From positions 1-51,584 of the forward strand of contig JBPCNZ010000099.1 of the NCBI GenBank assembly GCA_051000755.1: a stretch of DNA of 51,584 nucleotides, written 5' to 3'. Origin of the DNA: JALZAH01 sp051000755. GTDB lineage: Bacteria; Actinomycetota; Acidimicrobiia; Acidimicrobiales; Palsa-688. Shown piece after piece: positions 32,369 to 43,227 of this stretch. The translations under genes were made by a program, and so were the position numbers. The notes beneath the pieces are model-generated. The model was not told the DNA's origin and made no database searches. It saw nothing but the letters and a program-made list of their open reading frames with translations. How positions within the stretch are numbered: position 1 is the stretch's first letter; every line of letters starts with the position of its first letter.

Positions 32369-33044
32369 CGGCAACCGTCGGGGTGGTGCTGTTCCCCGGT
32401 ACCAACTGTGAGCACGACGTCATCGGAGCCGTCGACGGGCTCGGCGGTCGCGTCCGCCTGATCTGGCACGGCGACACCAGCCTCGGTGACGTCGACGCTC
32501 TGGTCCTGCCCGGCGGCTTCGCCCACGGCGACTACCTGCGTCCCGGTGCCATCGCCCGCTTCTCGCCGATCATGGCTGCCATCGAGGCGTTCGCCGCGGA
32601 CGGGGGCCCGGTCGTCGGGATCTGCAACGGCTTCCAGGTGCTCACCGAAGCCCACCTCCTGCCCGGGGCCCTGGGTCGCAACGCCGGCCTGGCGTTCGTG
32701 TGCGCTCCCATGGAGCTGGAGGTCGTGAGTGATCGCTCGGTGCTCACCGCGGGGGTCCCCGTCGGTCAGCGCCTGCGCATCCCCATCAACCACTTCGAGG
32801 GCAACTACCTCTGCGATCCGCGCACCCTCGACGAGCTGCGGGCCGAGGGGCGCATCGTCCTGCGCTATGTCGACAACCCCAACGGCTCGGTCGACGACAT
32901 CGCCGGGATAACCAACGCCGACGGCAACGTCGTCGGGCTGATGCCCCATCCGGAGCGGGCCTGCGATCCCCTGGTTGGAGGCACCGACGGCCGGGTGCTG
33001 CTCGGGGCGCTGCTGGGCGCCGCCGGGGTCGAGGTGGCGCGGGC

Positions 33045-33048
<4 letters not shown>
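32365..33048 (+). CDS. purQ: FGAM synthase glutaminase subunit PurQ
   Basis: PurQ, 227 residues, a class I glutamine amidotransferase supplying ammonia to PurL. The nucleophile Cys is in GICNGFQVL (about residue 87), the catalytic pair in MPHPERA near the C-terminus. It starts VGVVLFPGTNCEHDV. ATG 32365 overlaps the purS stop (ATGA) and its stop overlaps the purL start. Confidence 0.97.
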
Positions 33049-35270
<2,222 letters not shown>

Positions 35271-35306
35271 CCACGCCGGTCCCGTCGCCACCCGCCAGCG
35301 CCGGGC

Positions 35307-36146
35307 TCAGGAGGCCGGCACCAGCTCCCGAAGGTGATCGAGCAGCCCGTCGTCGACGGCCAGATCCCCTCGCCCGATCCCGACCGACAGGTCGGGCTTG
35401 TAGGTGCCGTGGAAGTCGGACCCGCCCGTGACGGCCAGCCCGTGACGAGCGGCCATGTCCGCCAGACCGGAGCGATCGGCCGGGGCGTAACGACCGTAGA
35501 GGCATTCGATACCGGCCAGGCCGAGGCCCGCAAGCTCGCCGACCTGGCGCTCGAGCAGGGCGGGTTCGAGCCCCAACGAAAGGGGATGGGCCAACACCGT
35601 CACGCCCCCCGATGTCCGGGCCAGGCGCAGGGCGTCCTCGGGGCTGAGGCGGCCCTTGGGGACGTAGGCGGGCTGGCCCTTGGCCAGGTACCGGTCGAAG
35701 GCCTCCTGCACACTGGCCACCACCCCCTTGCGGACGAGGATGGCGGCGGCGTGCGGCCGGCCCGTGCCGGTCCCGCCGGATTCCTCCTCCATCTCCTCGA
35801 TGGTGACCGGAAGGCCCAGGTCGGCCAGGCGCGACGCCAGCAGGCCGTTGCGGTCGTCGCGTGCCCGCTGCAACCAGTCGAGCTCGTTTTGGAGGGGGCC
35901 GTCGCCGGCGGTGATGAAATACACCAGCAGGTGCATGGTGCCGGGGTGCTCGCAGGACAGCTCGCAACCGGGAACGACCTCGATGCCCCGCTCGGCGCCG
36001 CGCCGGCTGGCGTCGGCCAGCCCATCGAGGCGGTCATGGTCGGTCAGGGCCACGGCGCTCAGCCCGGCGTCGGCGGCCAGGTCGACGACGGTCATGGGAG
36101 GTTCGCTGCCGTCGGAAACAGTCGAGTGGGTGTGGAGGTCGATCAC
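35307..36146 (-). CDS. PHP-domain phosphoesterase (RNase AM/TrpH-like)
   Basis: A 279-residue PHP-family metal phosphoesterase. Metal ligands appear in order: HTHSTVSDGS at residues 4-13, LTDHDRLDG near 38, PGCELSCE near 60, LAHPLSLG in the middle and GGSDFHGTY near the C-terminus. Relatives act on 3',5'-bisphosphates or trim RNA 5' ends. I chose GTG at 36144-36146 (VIDLHTHS); the open frame extends to 36296 but that part would overlap purF and lacks family sequence. It lies on the minus strand between purL (convergent) and purF (divergent). Confidence 0.88.
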   Translation of the reverse strand: MIDLHTHSTVSDGSEPPMTVVDLAADAGLSAVALTDHDRLDGLADASRRGAERGIEVVPGCELSCEHPGTMHLLVYFITAGDGPLQNELDWLQRARDDRNGLLASRLADLGLPVTIEEMEEESGGTGTGRPHAAAILVRKGVVASVQEAFDRYLAKGQPAYVPKGRLSPEDALRLARTSGGVTVLAHPLSLGLEPALLERQVGELAGLGLAGIECLYGRYAPADRSGLADMAARHGLAVTGGSDFHGTYKPDLSVGIGRGDLAVDDGLLDHLRELVPAS

Positions 36147-36231
36147 CGCACCAGCGTAAGCGGTGCCGACCGGGCGGTCGTTCGCATCGAGAATGACCGC
36201 AACCCCCACCCGGCATGAGAGGATGGGGCAC

Positions 36232-37710
36232 GTGCCCGCGGACCGCCACGACCCGGCAATGACCCCCGACCGGCCAGTCGGCGAGGTCGACCACACGCCG
36301 CCCCGGGAGGCGTGCGGGGTCTTCGGGGTGTACTCCCCGGGCGGTTCGGTCGCCCACCTGACCTTCGACGGCCTCTACGCCCTGCAGCACCGGGGCCAGG
36401 AGTCGGCGGGGATGGCCATCAGCGACGGCGCCGAGATCGTGATCGTCAAGGACATGGGTCTGGTCACCACCGTGTTCAACGAGTACCGCCTGGCCGGCCT
36501 CGAAGGGGACCGGGCCATCGGTCACACCCGGTACTCGACGACAGGATCGTCGACCTGGCAGCACGCCCAGCCGGTGTACCGGGCGGCGGGGACCCGGGCC
36601 CTGGCCCTGGGCCACAACGGCAACCTGACCAACACCGAGGCTCTGGCCGCCGAAGCGGGGATGTTGCCCGGCGTCGTCACCAATGACAGTGACCTGATCG
36701 CCGAGCTGTTGGCCCGCCATCTCGAGGCCAAGCCCGAAGCTGACCTGGTCGACGCCCTGCACGCGGTCGGACCGAGCCTGGAGGGGGCATTCTCCCTCGT
36801 GCTGGTAGACAACACCCAGGTCATCGGCGTACGCGACCCGAACGGCTTCCGGCCCCTGTGCCTGGGGCGGCTGACCGACCGAGGATCAGGCGGTGGCTGG
36901 GTGCTCGCCTCGGAGACGCCCGCCCTCGACATCGTGGGCGCCACGTTCGTCCGGGAGCTGGAGCCGGGCGAGGTGCTCGCCATCGACGCCGAGGGCCTCC
37001 ATTCGTCGAACCCGTGGCCACCGGAGCGCATCGACCCCAAGCTGTGCCTGTTCGAGTTCGTGTACCTGGCCCGCCCCGACAGCCGCCTGTATGGCCAGGA
37101 GCTGCACAGCGCCCGCATCCGGATGGGCGAGGTCCTCGCCGACCAGGCCCCCGTCCCCGCCGACATGGTCATGGGCGTCCCCGACTCCGGCCTTCCTGCG
37201 GCCGAGGGCTTCGCCCGCCGCAGCGGCATCCCCTACGGTCAGGGGCTGGTCAAGAACCGCTACATCGGGCGGACCTTCATCGTCCCCGACCAGGCCCAGC
37301 GGGCCCAGGGGGTGAGGCGCAAGCTCAACCCGTTGCGCGACGCCATCACCGGTCGCCGGGTGGTCGTCGTCGACGACTCCATCGTCCGCGGCACCACGAC
37401 GAGGGCCATGGTCCGGATGTTGCAGGAGGCGGGGGCCGCCGAGGTCCACCTGCGGATCTCGTCACCGCCGTACCGCTGGCCGTGCTACTACGGCCTCGAC
37501 ACCGGATCTCCCTCGGAGCTGATCGCGGCCAACGCCGCCGTCGACGAGGTGCGCGACTACCTGGGGGCCGACAGCCTGGCCTACCTGTCGCTGGAGGGGC
37601 TCAAGGAGGCGACCGGGGTCCCCGAGGCGGGGTTCTGCGACGCCTGCCTGACCGGCAACTACCCGGTGGCCGTGCCGGTGGCGGCGCCGGCGCTGCGCAG
37701 TGGCGTCTGA
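36232..37710 (+). CDS. purF: amidophosphoribosyltransferase
   Basis: PurF, 492 residues, commits PRPP to purine synthesis using glutamine. After a short propeptide the mature N-terminal Cys is in EACGVFGVY. It has the glutaminase stretch IGHTRYSTTG and LGHNGNLTN, and the PRPP loop VVVVDDSIVRGTTT. Cysteines for a 4Fe-4S cluster are plausible (LCLFEFVY, YRWPCYYG, FCDACLTG). GTG 36232 has GAGAGG ten bases upstream; ATG 36223 is the alternative. The stop overlaps the purM start. Confidence 0.95.
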   Translation: MPADRHDPAMTPDRPVGEVDHTPPREACGVFGVYSPGGSVAHLTFDGLYALQHRGQESAGMAISDGAEIVIVKDMGLVTTVFNEYRLAGLEGDRAIGHTRYSTTGSSTWQHAQPVYRAAGTRALALGHNGNLTNTEALAAEAGMLPGVVTNDSDLIAELLARHLEAKPEADLVDALHAVGPSLEGAFSLVLVDNTQVIGVRDPNGFRPLCLGRLTDRGSGGGWVLASETPALDIVGATFVRELEPGEVLAIDAEGLHSSNPWPPERIDPKLCLFEFVYLARPDSRLYGQELHSARIRMGEVLADQAPVPADMVMGVPDSGLPAAEGFARRSGIPYGQGLVKNRYIGRTFIVPDQAQRAQGVRRKLNPLRDAITGRRVVVVDDSIVRGTTTRAMVRMLQEAGAAEVHLRISSPPYRWPCYYGLDTGSPSELIAANAAVDEVRDYLGADSLAYLSLEGLKEATGVPEAGFCDACLTGNYPVAVPVAAPALRSGV

Positions 37711-38812
37711 GGCGACTGGGGATCCGGGCACGGACGGTCGGGGAACGAGCCTCGGGTCGCGCCTGACCTACGCCGATTCCGGCGTCGACATCGAGGCCGC
37801 CGACCGGGCCATCGACGTCATGCGCGACCTCGTCGCCTCCACCACGCAGCGCCCCGAGGTGCTGGGCGCCATCGGCGGGTTCGGGGGGATGTTCGAGGTA
37901 CCGGCCGGGTATCAACGGCCGGTGCTGGTGTCGGGCACCGACGGGGTGGGCACCAAGATGGCAGTGGCCATGGCCACCGGGCGCTTCGACACGGTGGGCA
38001 TCGACCTGGTGGCCATGTGCGTGGACGACCTGGTGTGCTGCGGCGCGGAGCCCCTGTTCTTCCTCGACTACCAGTTGCTCGGCCGTGTCGACCCCGCCCA
38101 GGTCCGAGCGCTGATGACCGGCATCGCCTCCGGCTGCCGGACCGCGGGATGCGCCATCGTCGGAGGGGAGCTGGCCGAGCACCCTGGCCTCCTGCAGCCC
38201 GGCGAGGTCGACATGGCCGGTTTCGCGGTGGGCATCGTGGACAAGGAACGGATCATCGACGGCCCGGCCCGGACCACCGCCGGTGATGTGGCTCTCGCCA
38301 TCCCGTCGCCCGGTCTGCGCTCCAACGGCTACTCCCTGGCCCGCCGGGCCCTGCTCGTCGAAGCCGGGCGGGACCTGGATGGGCCGGCATGGGAAGGGGC
38401 GCCGGCGTCGCTGGCCGACGAGCTGCTGCGCCCTTCGGTGATCTACACCCCGGCCATCCTCACCCTCCTGCGCTCCGTCGAGGTGCACGCCATCGCCCAC
38501 ATCACCGGCGGCGGCCTCCCCGGCAACCTGCCCCGGGTCATGGCCCCCGACCTCGACGCCGTCATCGACCGGCCGCCCTGGCCCATCCCCCGGATCTTCG
38601 CCGAGATCGCCGAGGCCGGCAGGGTCGCCGACGCCGAGATGCTGCGGGTGTTCAACCTGGGGGTGGGGATGGTCGTGGTCCTGCCCGCCGCCGAGGTCGA
38701 CGAGGCCATCGCCGTCGTCGGTGGCGCCGGTCACGAGCCGTTCGTGCTGGGCCGGCTGGTGCCCGGGTCGGGCCAGGTCCACGTCCGCACCCCTCTTGCG
38801 TTCGGCAGATGA
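37700..38812 (+). CDS. purM: AIR synthetase (phosphoribosylformylglycinamidine cyclo-ligase)
   Basis: PurM, 370 residues, closes the imidazole ring to give AIR. It has LTYADSGVDIEAAD at the start, VSGTDGVGTKMAVA, CVDDLVCCGAEPLFFLDY and SPGLRSNGYSLAR, ending with the domain containing HITGGGLPGNLPRV. The GTG at 37700 overlaps the purF end by 11 bases. A hairpin follows the stop, and the purine run ends here. Confidence 0.96.
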   Translation: MASEATGDPGTDGRGTSLGSRLTYADSGVDIEAADRAIDVMRDLVASTTQRPEVLGAIGGFGGMFEVPAGYQRPVLVSGTDGVGTKMAVAMATGRFDTVGIDLVAMCVDDLVCCGAEPLFFLDYQLLGRVDPAQVRALMTGIASGCRTAGCAIVGGELAEHPGLLQPGEVDMAGFAVGIVDKERIIDGPARTTAGDVALAIPSPGLRSNGYSLARRALLVEAGRDLDGPAWEGAPASLADELLRPSVIYTPAILTLLRSVEVHAIAHITGGGLPGNLPRVMAPDLDAVIDRPPWPIPRIFAEIAEAGRVADAEMLRVFNLGVGMVVVLPAAEVDEAIAVVGGAGHEPFVLGRLVPGSGQVHVRTPLAFGR

Positions 38813-38834
38813 CACAGGCTTGAGCCGCCAACGC

Positions 38835-38851
38835 CTCCGCCTTGGGCGGAG
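38835..38851 (+). terminator. hairpin after purM
   Basis: CTCCGCC and GGCGGAG form a perfect 7-bp stem with a three-base loop (TTG), 22 bases after the purM stop. There is no T tract. The remaining sequence up to 39010 probably holds the bldC promoter; I see no convincing -35/-10 pair in it. Confidence 0.5.
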
Positions 38852-39010
38852 CCCCCCGGTTGCTGGCGTTCGGCCGGGATGAGCTGGGTGGGCCGTTCGG
38901 GTGACTAGTTCTGCCGCCTGGAGAAATAGCCCGGATGGGCCATATACAGCGCAACCGGGCGGGTCGTACCGTGATGACCGAATCAGTCCTCTTGATGGAA
39001 GGTCCAGACC

Positions 39011-39211
39011 ATGCCCGAAGCGATGCAAACCGATGCACTCCTCACCCCCGCAGAGGTTGCGGCGCTGTTCCGGGTGAACCCCAAGACGGTGACCCGTTGG
39101 GCCCGGGCCGGCAAGATCACCGCCATCCGGACCCTCGGCGGCCACCGCCGCTTCCGCGCTTCGGAGATCCGCCGCTGCCTGGAGCAGATGGAAGTTCCCC
39201 AGGAGGCCTGA
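39011..39211 (+). CDS. bldC: BldC-like MerR-family DNA-binding protein
   Basis: A 66-residue protein that is almost only a winged-helix DNA-binding domain: LLTPAEVAALFRVNPKTVTR, then WARAGKITAIRTLGGHRRFR. This matches BldC, the developmental regulator of Streptomyces that binds DNA cooperatively as a head-to-tail oligomer. BldC homologues occur widely in actinobacteria, including non-sporulating ones. GGAAGG lies upstream of the ATG. The regulon in this organism is unknown. Confidence 0.9.
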   Translation: MPEAMQTDALLTPAEVAALFRVNPKTVTRWARAGKITAIRTLGGHRRFRASEIRRCLEQMEVPQEA

Positions 39212-39272
39212 GCCCACCTGATCTGAGCCGTCCCCGGTGGGCTCGGATCGCCGGCTCTGACAAGATCGACGG

Positions 39273-40511
39273 GTGGCCAGCCCCCCGTACCCACCTGTCT
39301 CACCTTCCCCCCAGGATCGACGGTCGACCCGGCCGGTAGCCGTTCGGCTGCCGGCCGGTTTCCTGGCCCACACGGGTCACGCCGGCCTCCGGGACGAAGG
39401 TGATGATGTTGCCGTCATCATGGCCACCGGCCCGGCGACGAGCGCGGCGTTGTTCACCCAGAGCCTCTTCGCCGGGCCGAGTGTCGAGGTCAGCCGGGCC
39501 CGGGCCGCCACCGGTCACGCCCGAGGCGTGGTGGTGGTGGCCAAGAACGCCAATGTGGCCACGGGCGCCCAGGGCCGCCTCCACGCTCTCGAACTGACCT
39601 CCCTGGCGGCCACCGCCACCGGCGTTCCCGTCGAGGAGATCCTGGTGGCCAGCACCGGGGTCATCGGCCGTCCCTATCCGATGGACATGCTGCGCGCCCA
39701 CCTCGGTGCTCTCGATCAGCAGCGCGACTTCACGGCCGACGCGGGCGCGGTGGCAGCGGCCATGATGACCACCGACACCCATCCCAAGGTGGCGGTCTGC
39801 CAGGTGGGCGCAGTCCGGGTGGTGGGCGTGGCCAAGGGGGTCGGCATGATCGAGCCGAACATGGCCACCATGCTGGCCTTCGTCCTCACCGACGCGGCTG
39901 TCGATGCGCCCACGTTGAGCCGGCTGTGGCGGAGGGCCGTCGACGAGACGTTCAACTGCTTGAGCATCGACACCGACACCTCCACGTCCGACACCGTCGT
40001 GGTGCTGGCCAGTGGGGTGGCCGGACCGGTTGCCGACATCTCCCTCGGCAACGCCCTCCGGGAGGTGTGCCTGGACCTCACCCTCCAACTGGCGCGCGAC
40101 GGCGAGGGGGCGACCAAGCTGATCACCGTCACCGTCGGTGGGGCGCGCGATCGCCAGCAGGCCCGACGGGTGGCCAAAGCGATCGTCAACTCGCCTCTCG
40201 TCAAGACGGCCGTCCACGGCGCCGACCCCAACTGGGGGAGGGTGGCCATGGCCATCGGCAAGTGCTCGGACGACACGGACATCCACCCCGACCGGGTGGT
40301 CATCCGCTTCGGGGATCTCGAGGCCTACCCGGCCGTCCCCGACGAGGACGGCCTGGCCCGTCTGGCCCAGGTCATGGCCGCCGACCACGTCGACATCGAC
40401 GTCGACGTCGGCGTCGATGGGGGCGGGGGGTTGGGCGGCGGCGTCGCCACCGTCTACGGCTGCGATCTCTCCGACGGCTATGTGCGGATCAACGCCGACT
40501 ACACGACGTAA
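39273..40511 (+). CDS. argJ: ornithine acetyltransferase / N-acetylglutamate synthase
   Basis: ArgJ, 412 residues, transfers the acetyl group from N-acetylornithine to glutamate in arginine synthesis and may also use acetyl-CoA. The precursor self-cleaves before Thr199 in IEPNMATMLAFVLTDA to give two chains. Other marks are VVVVAKNANVATG, ASTGVIGRPYPMD and HGADPNWGRVAMAIG. It is separated from other arg genes, which are not in the window. The GTG at 39273 is the likely start; the first 20 residues are Pro/Ser-rich. Confidence 0.93.
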   Translation: MASPPYPPVSPSPQDRRSTRPVAVRLPAGFLAHTGHAGLRDEGDDVAVIMATGPATSAALFTQSLFAGPSVEVSRARAATGHARGVVVVAKNANVATGAQGRLHALELTSLAATATGVPVEEILVASTGVIGRPYPMDMLRAHLGALDQQRDFTADAGAVAAAMMTTDTHPKVAVCQVGAVRVVGVAKGVGMIEPNMATMLAFVLTDAAVDAPTLSRLWRRAVDETFNCLSIDTDTSTSDTVVVLASGVAGPVADISLGNALREVCLDLTLQLARDGEGATKLITVTVGGARDRQQARRVAKAIVNSPLVKTAVHGADPNWGRVAMAIGKCSDDTDIHPDRVVIRFGDLEAYPAVPDEDGLARLAQVMAADHVDIDVDVGVDGGGGLGGGVATVYGCDLSDGYVRINADYTT

Positions 40512-40618
40512 TAAGCGTGAAGAATCGGATGAACGGGTAGACAAGCACTAGCGGATAACGAGCGGCCAGACCTTGAGGGGGCCGTCGCCGCCAACCATCC
40601 ATCACGAGGAGGCCTTTC

Positions 40619-41017
40619 ATGGCCGAGGAACAGCCAGCAAAGAGCGACCGCATCGGTAACGATTTTTCCCAAGGCAACAACCCGGGCCCGGGTGGTGAGG
40701 TGAGCACCGAGGGCTCCGCGGTCCCGCCCTACGAGGGCCGGGAAGACGGTGGTGGGGAGCGCGAGCCGGCCAGCACGGCCCGAGCGTACGGCAGCGAGAC
40801 GCCGGAACACGAGCCGGTGCAGCCGGGATCCGATGCCGACCAACCGGACTCCGCCATGGCGCCCGAGGGTGTCGGCGAGAGCATGAGCCGCCGCGGCGAG
40901 AGCATCTCCGCCAAGGACGGCAAGGAAGCCGGCCGCCACGACGAAGGCGAAGACGCCAGCCGGGAGACGGATCGCCAGGTGGGGTCATCGGACAACCGTG
41001 ACCAGACCGGGATCTAA
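40619..41017 (+). CDS. hydrophilic disordered protein
   Basis: A 132-residue, very hydrophilic protein rich in Glu, Asp, Gly, Ser and Arg and without Cys or any hydrophobic segment. It contains PEGVGESMSRRGESISAKDG then KEAGRHDEGEDA. I believe similar GVGES-x-RRGE motifs occur in other actinobacterial small proteins of unknown function. A strong ribosome binding site, GAGGAGG, precedes the ATG. The composition suggests an intrinsically disordered, possibly stress-protective protein; this is inference. Confidence 0.7.
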   Translation: MAEEQPAKSDRIGNDFSQGNNPGPGGEVSTEGSAVPPYEGREDGGGEREPASTARAYGSETPEHEPVQPGSDADQPDSAMAPEGVGESMSRRGESISAKDGKEAGRHDEGEDASRETDRQVGSSDNRDQTGI

Positions 41018-41020
41018 GCG

Positions 41021-41098
41021 GTGCTGAAGCGTATCCTCGAGTTTCTCACCCTGCGGTGGCTCTGGGATCGGCGCCGGGGTGGGACCCGCCCCCGTTGA
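41021..41098 (+). CDS. possible 25-residue basic-hydrophobic peptide
   Basis: A short frame from GTG 41021 to TGA 41098, four bases after the hydrophilic protein's stop, reading LKRILEFLTLRWLWDRRRGG and a short basic tail. An amphipathic, Trp-containing helix followed by arginines is typical of small membrane-associated peptides. A strong hairpin follows it at once. There is no good ribosome binding site, but translational coupling is possible. Confidence 0.35.
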   Translation: MLKRILEFLTLRWLWDRRRGGTRPR

Positions 41099-41108
41099 AC
41101 ACTGAGGT

Positions 41109-41139
41109 GAGCGGCCCCGGGAGACCACCGGGGCCGCTC
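41109..41139 (+). terminator. strong hairpin terminator
   Basis: GAGCGGCCCCGG (41109-41120) pairs perfectly with CCGGGGCCGCTC (41128-41139), a 12-bp G-C-rich stem with a seven-base loop. There is no T tract, as is common in high-GC actinobacteria. It lies 17 bases before serA. Confidence 0.7.
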
Positions 41140-41156
41140 CCGGTATCCTGCCGGTC

Positions 41157-42401
41157 ATGCAGATCGAGACCCTCGACGAGGTGACCCCGGCGTCCGGCCG
41201 CTCCGGCGGGCGGGCGTTGCTGGCGGAGAACATCCACCCGGGGGCGGCCGACGTCTTGGCCTCCGCCGGCTTCGAGGTCGAACGGGTCCCCTACGCCCTG
41301 GGACCGGAAGAACTGGTCGAGCGCATCGTCGACGTGGAGATCCTGGGCGTGCGCAGCGGCACCCAGGTCACGGGGGAGGCCCTGTTCGCCGGACGTCGGC
41401 TTCTGGCCGTCGGGGCCTTCTGCATCGGTACCAACCAGATCGACCTGGCCGGGGCCGCCCGTCGGGGTACGGCGGTGTTCAATGCCCCCTTCTCCAACAC
41501 CCGCTCGGTGGTGGAGCTGGCCCTGGCCGAGATCATCGCCTTGACCCGCGGTCTGACCGGCAAGAACCGGTCCATGCACGCGGGCCGGTGGGACAAGTCC
41601 GCAGCCGGCAGCCACGAGGTCCGGGGCCGGCGACTGGGCATCGTCGGGTACGGCAACATCGGCACCCAGCTGTCGGTCCTGGCCGAGAACCTGGGCATGT
41701 CGGTGTCGTACTTCGACACCGCCGACCGCTTGGCCCTCGGCAACGCCCGGCGTTGTGCGTCGATGGCCGAGCTGCTGGGCGAGGTGGACGTGGTCACCCT
41801 CCACGTCGACGGCCGACCGGACAACCGGATGATGTTCGGGGAGACCGAGTTCTCGGCCATGCGGAAGGGCGCCCTGTTCCTGAACCTGTCGCGTGGCTTC
41901 GTCGTCGACCACGCCGCTCTGGCCCGCCACATCACGGAGGGGCACCTGGCGGGCGCCGCCGTCGATGTGTTCGCCAAGGAACCGGCCAGCTCCGAGGAGC
42001 CCTTCGTCTCCGAGCTGGCCGGACTCGACAACGTCATCCTCACCCCCCACATCGGGGGCAGCACCGAGGAGGCCCAGGTGGACATCGGTGGGTTCGTGGC
42101 CAACAAGCTGGTCGACTACGTCCGCCGGGGCACGACGTCGCTCAGCGTCAACCTGCCCAACCTGGAGTTGGCCCAGCGCAGCGGCAGCCACCTGCTGGTC
42201 CACATCCACCGCAACACGCCGGGCGTGCTGGCCGCCATCAACGCCATCTTCGCCGAGCACCGGGTCAACATCGAGGGCCAGGCCCTCGCCACCCGGGGCG
42301 ACATCGGCTACGTGATCACCGACATCGCCCGGGACTACACCGAGGACATGCTGGCCCGCCTGCAGCACATGGACGACACCATCCGCCTGCGCCTGATGTA
42401 A
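41157..42401 (+). CDS. serA: D-3-phosphoglycerate dehydrogenase
   Basis: SerA, 414 residues, oxidises 3-phosphoglycerate in the first step of serine synthesis. It has the NAD motif LGIVGYGNIGTQLSVLAENL, the catalytic Arg/Glu/His set (LNLSRGFVVD, DVFAKEP, LTPHIGGST) and a C-terminal ACT domain for serine feedback (HIHRNTPGVLAAINAIFAEH). The length and direct ACT linkage fit the shorter enterobacterial type, not the 530-residue form of mycobacteria. It is convergent with the PP2C gene, four bases away. Confidence 0.93.
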   Translation: MQIETLDEVTPASGRSGGRALLAENIHPGAADVLASAGFEVERVPYALGPEELVERIVDVEILGVRSGTQVTGEALFAGRRLLAVGAFCIGTNQIDLAGAARRGTAVFNAPFSNTRSVVELALAEIIALTRGLTGKNRSMHAGRWDKSAAGSHEVRGRRLGIVGYGNIGTQLSVLAENLGMSVSYFDTADRLALGNARRCASMAELLGEVDVVTLHVDGRPDNRMMFGETEFSAMRKGALFLNLSRGFVVDHAALARHITEGHLAGAAVDVFAKEPASSEEPFVSELAGLDNVILTPHIGGSTEEAQVDIGGFVANKLVDYVRRGTTSLSVNLPNLELAQRSGSHLLVHIHRNTPGVLAAINAIFAEHRVNIEGQALATRGDIGYVITDIARDYTEDMLARLQHMDDTIRLRLM

Positions 42402-42405
42402 GCGA

Positions 42406-43215
42406 TCAGGGGGGCGGCGGTCCGGCGGTGATGACGGCGACGGTGACGTTGTCGGACCCGCCGGCGTCGAGGGCCACCTGCACCAGGTGGCGGGCCACGG
42501 CGAGAGGCCGGGAGACCTCGATGCCATGCTCGTCCCCGGCGACCACCGCCGCGGCCAGATCCTCGGGGGCGGGGAGGTAGTTCCACAAGCCATCACTGCA
42601 GACCACCAGCAGACCTGGCGTGTCGAGGTCCACCGCCGTAACGGTGGGGTCGTCGTCGGAGGCGTCGCCGCCGATCCAGTTGGTGATGACATGGGCCTGA
42701 GGGGCGGCATAGGCGGCCGGTTCGGGTACCCCGGCGGCAATGGCCGCCTCCGCCCAGGAATCGTCAACCGTGAGCCGCCGGCTGGTGCCCTGGTCGGGAA
42801 GCCAGTACCCCCGGCTGTCGCCGACGCTGGCGGTGACCGCCGTCCCCGGAGCCACCAGGGCGAGGACCATGGTGGTCGAGGGCCGACCCGGGTAGCCGCC
42901 CGGCTCCTCGGCAGGCACGTCCTCCACGGCCCGGCGTGCCGCGCTGACCGCCAGGCGCAGGGCGCCTGCCGCCGACCCGGACGCCGCCGACCCGGACGTC
43001 AGGAACTCCCGGAGCACCGCCATGGCCGCCTCCGCCGCCGCGGCCGAGGCCTGATCGGGGTTGGCGGTGGAGGAGACCCCGTCGCAGACGACCACCGCCA
43101 CCCGGTCGCCCTCGACGACGACGTCGCCGGCATCCTCGTTGCGGTGATGGCGGTGGCCGCGATCGGAGACGAAACCGGCCGCCACCCCCCAGTCGATCTC
43201 CCGGTGGTCGTCCAT
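42406..43215 (-). CDS. PP2C-type Ser/Thr protein phosphatase
   Basis: A 269-residue PPM/PP2C phosphatase. Metal-binding aspartates appear in RNEDAGDVV, VVCDGVSS, SVGDSRGYWL, VCSDGLWNYL and SDNVTVAV, in the usual order. It is cytoplasmic, with no membrane helix, and would remove phosphates placed by Hanks kinases such as the one at 25391. It is the last gene of a four-gene minus-strand run, 12 bases after the cystathionine gamma-synthase stop, and has a GGGAGG ribosome binding site. Confidence 0.93.
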   Translation of the reverse strand: MDDHREIDWGVAAGFVSDRGHRHHRNEDAGDVVVEGDRVAVVVCDGVSSTANPDQASAAAAEAAMAVLREFLTSGSAASGSAAGALRLAVSAARRAVEDVPAEEPGGYPGRPSTTMVLALVAPGTAVTASVGDSRGYWLPDQGTSRRLTVDDSWAEAAIAAGVPEPAAYAAPQAHVITNWIGGDASDDDPTVTAVDLDTPGLLVVCSDGLWNYLPAPEDLAAAVVAGDEHGIEVSRPLAVARHLVQVALDAGGSDNVTVAVITAGPPPP

Positions 43216-43227
43216 GTCCCCGCCTCC

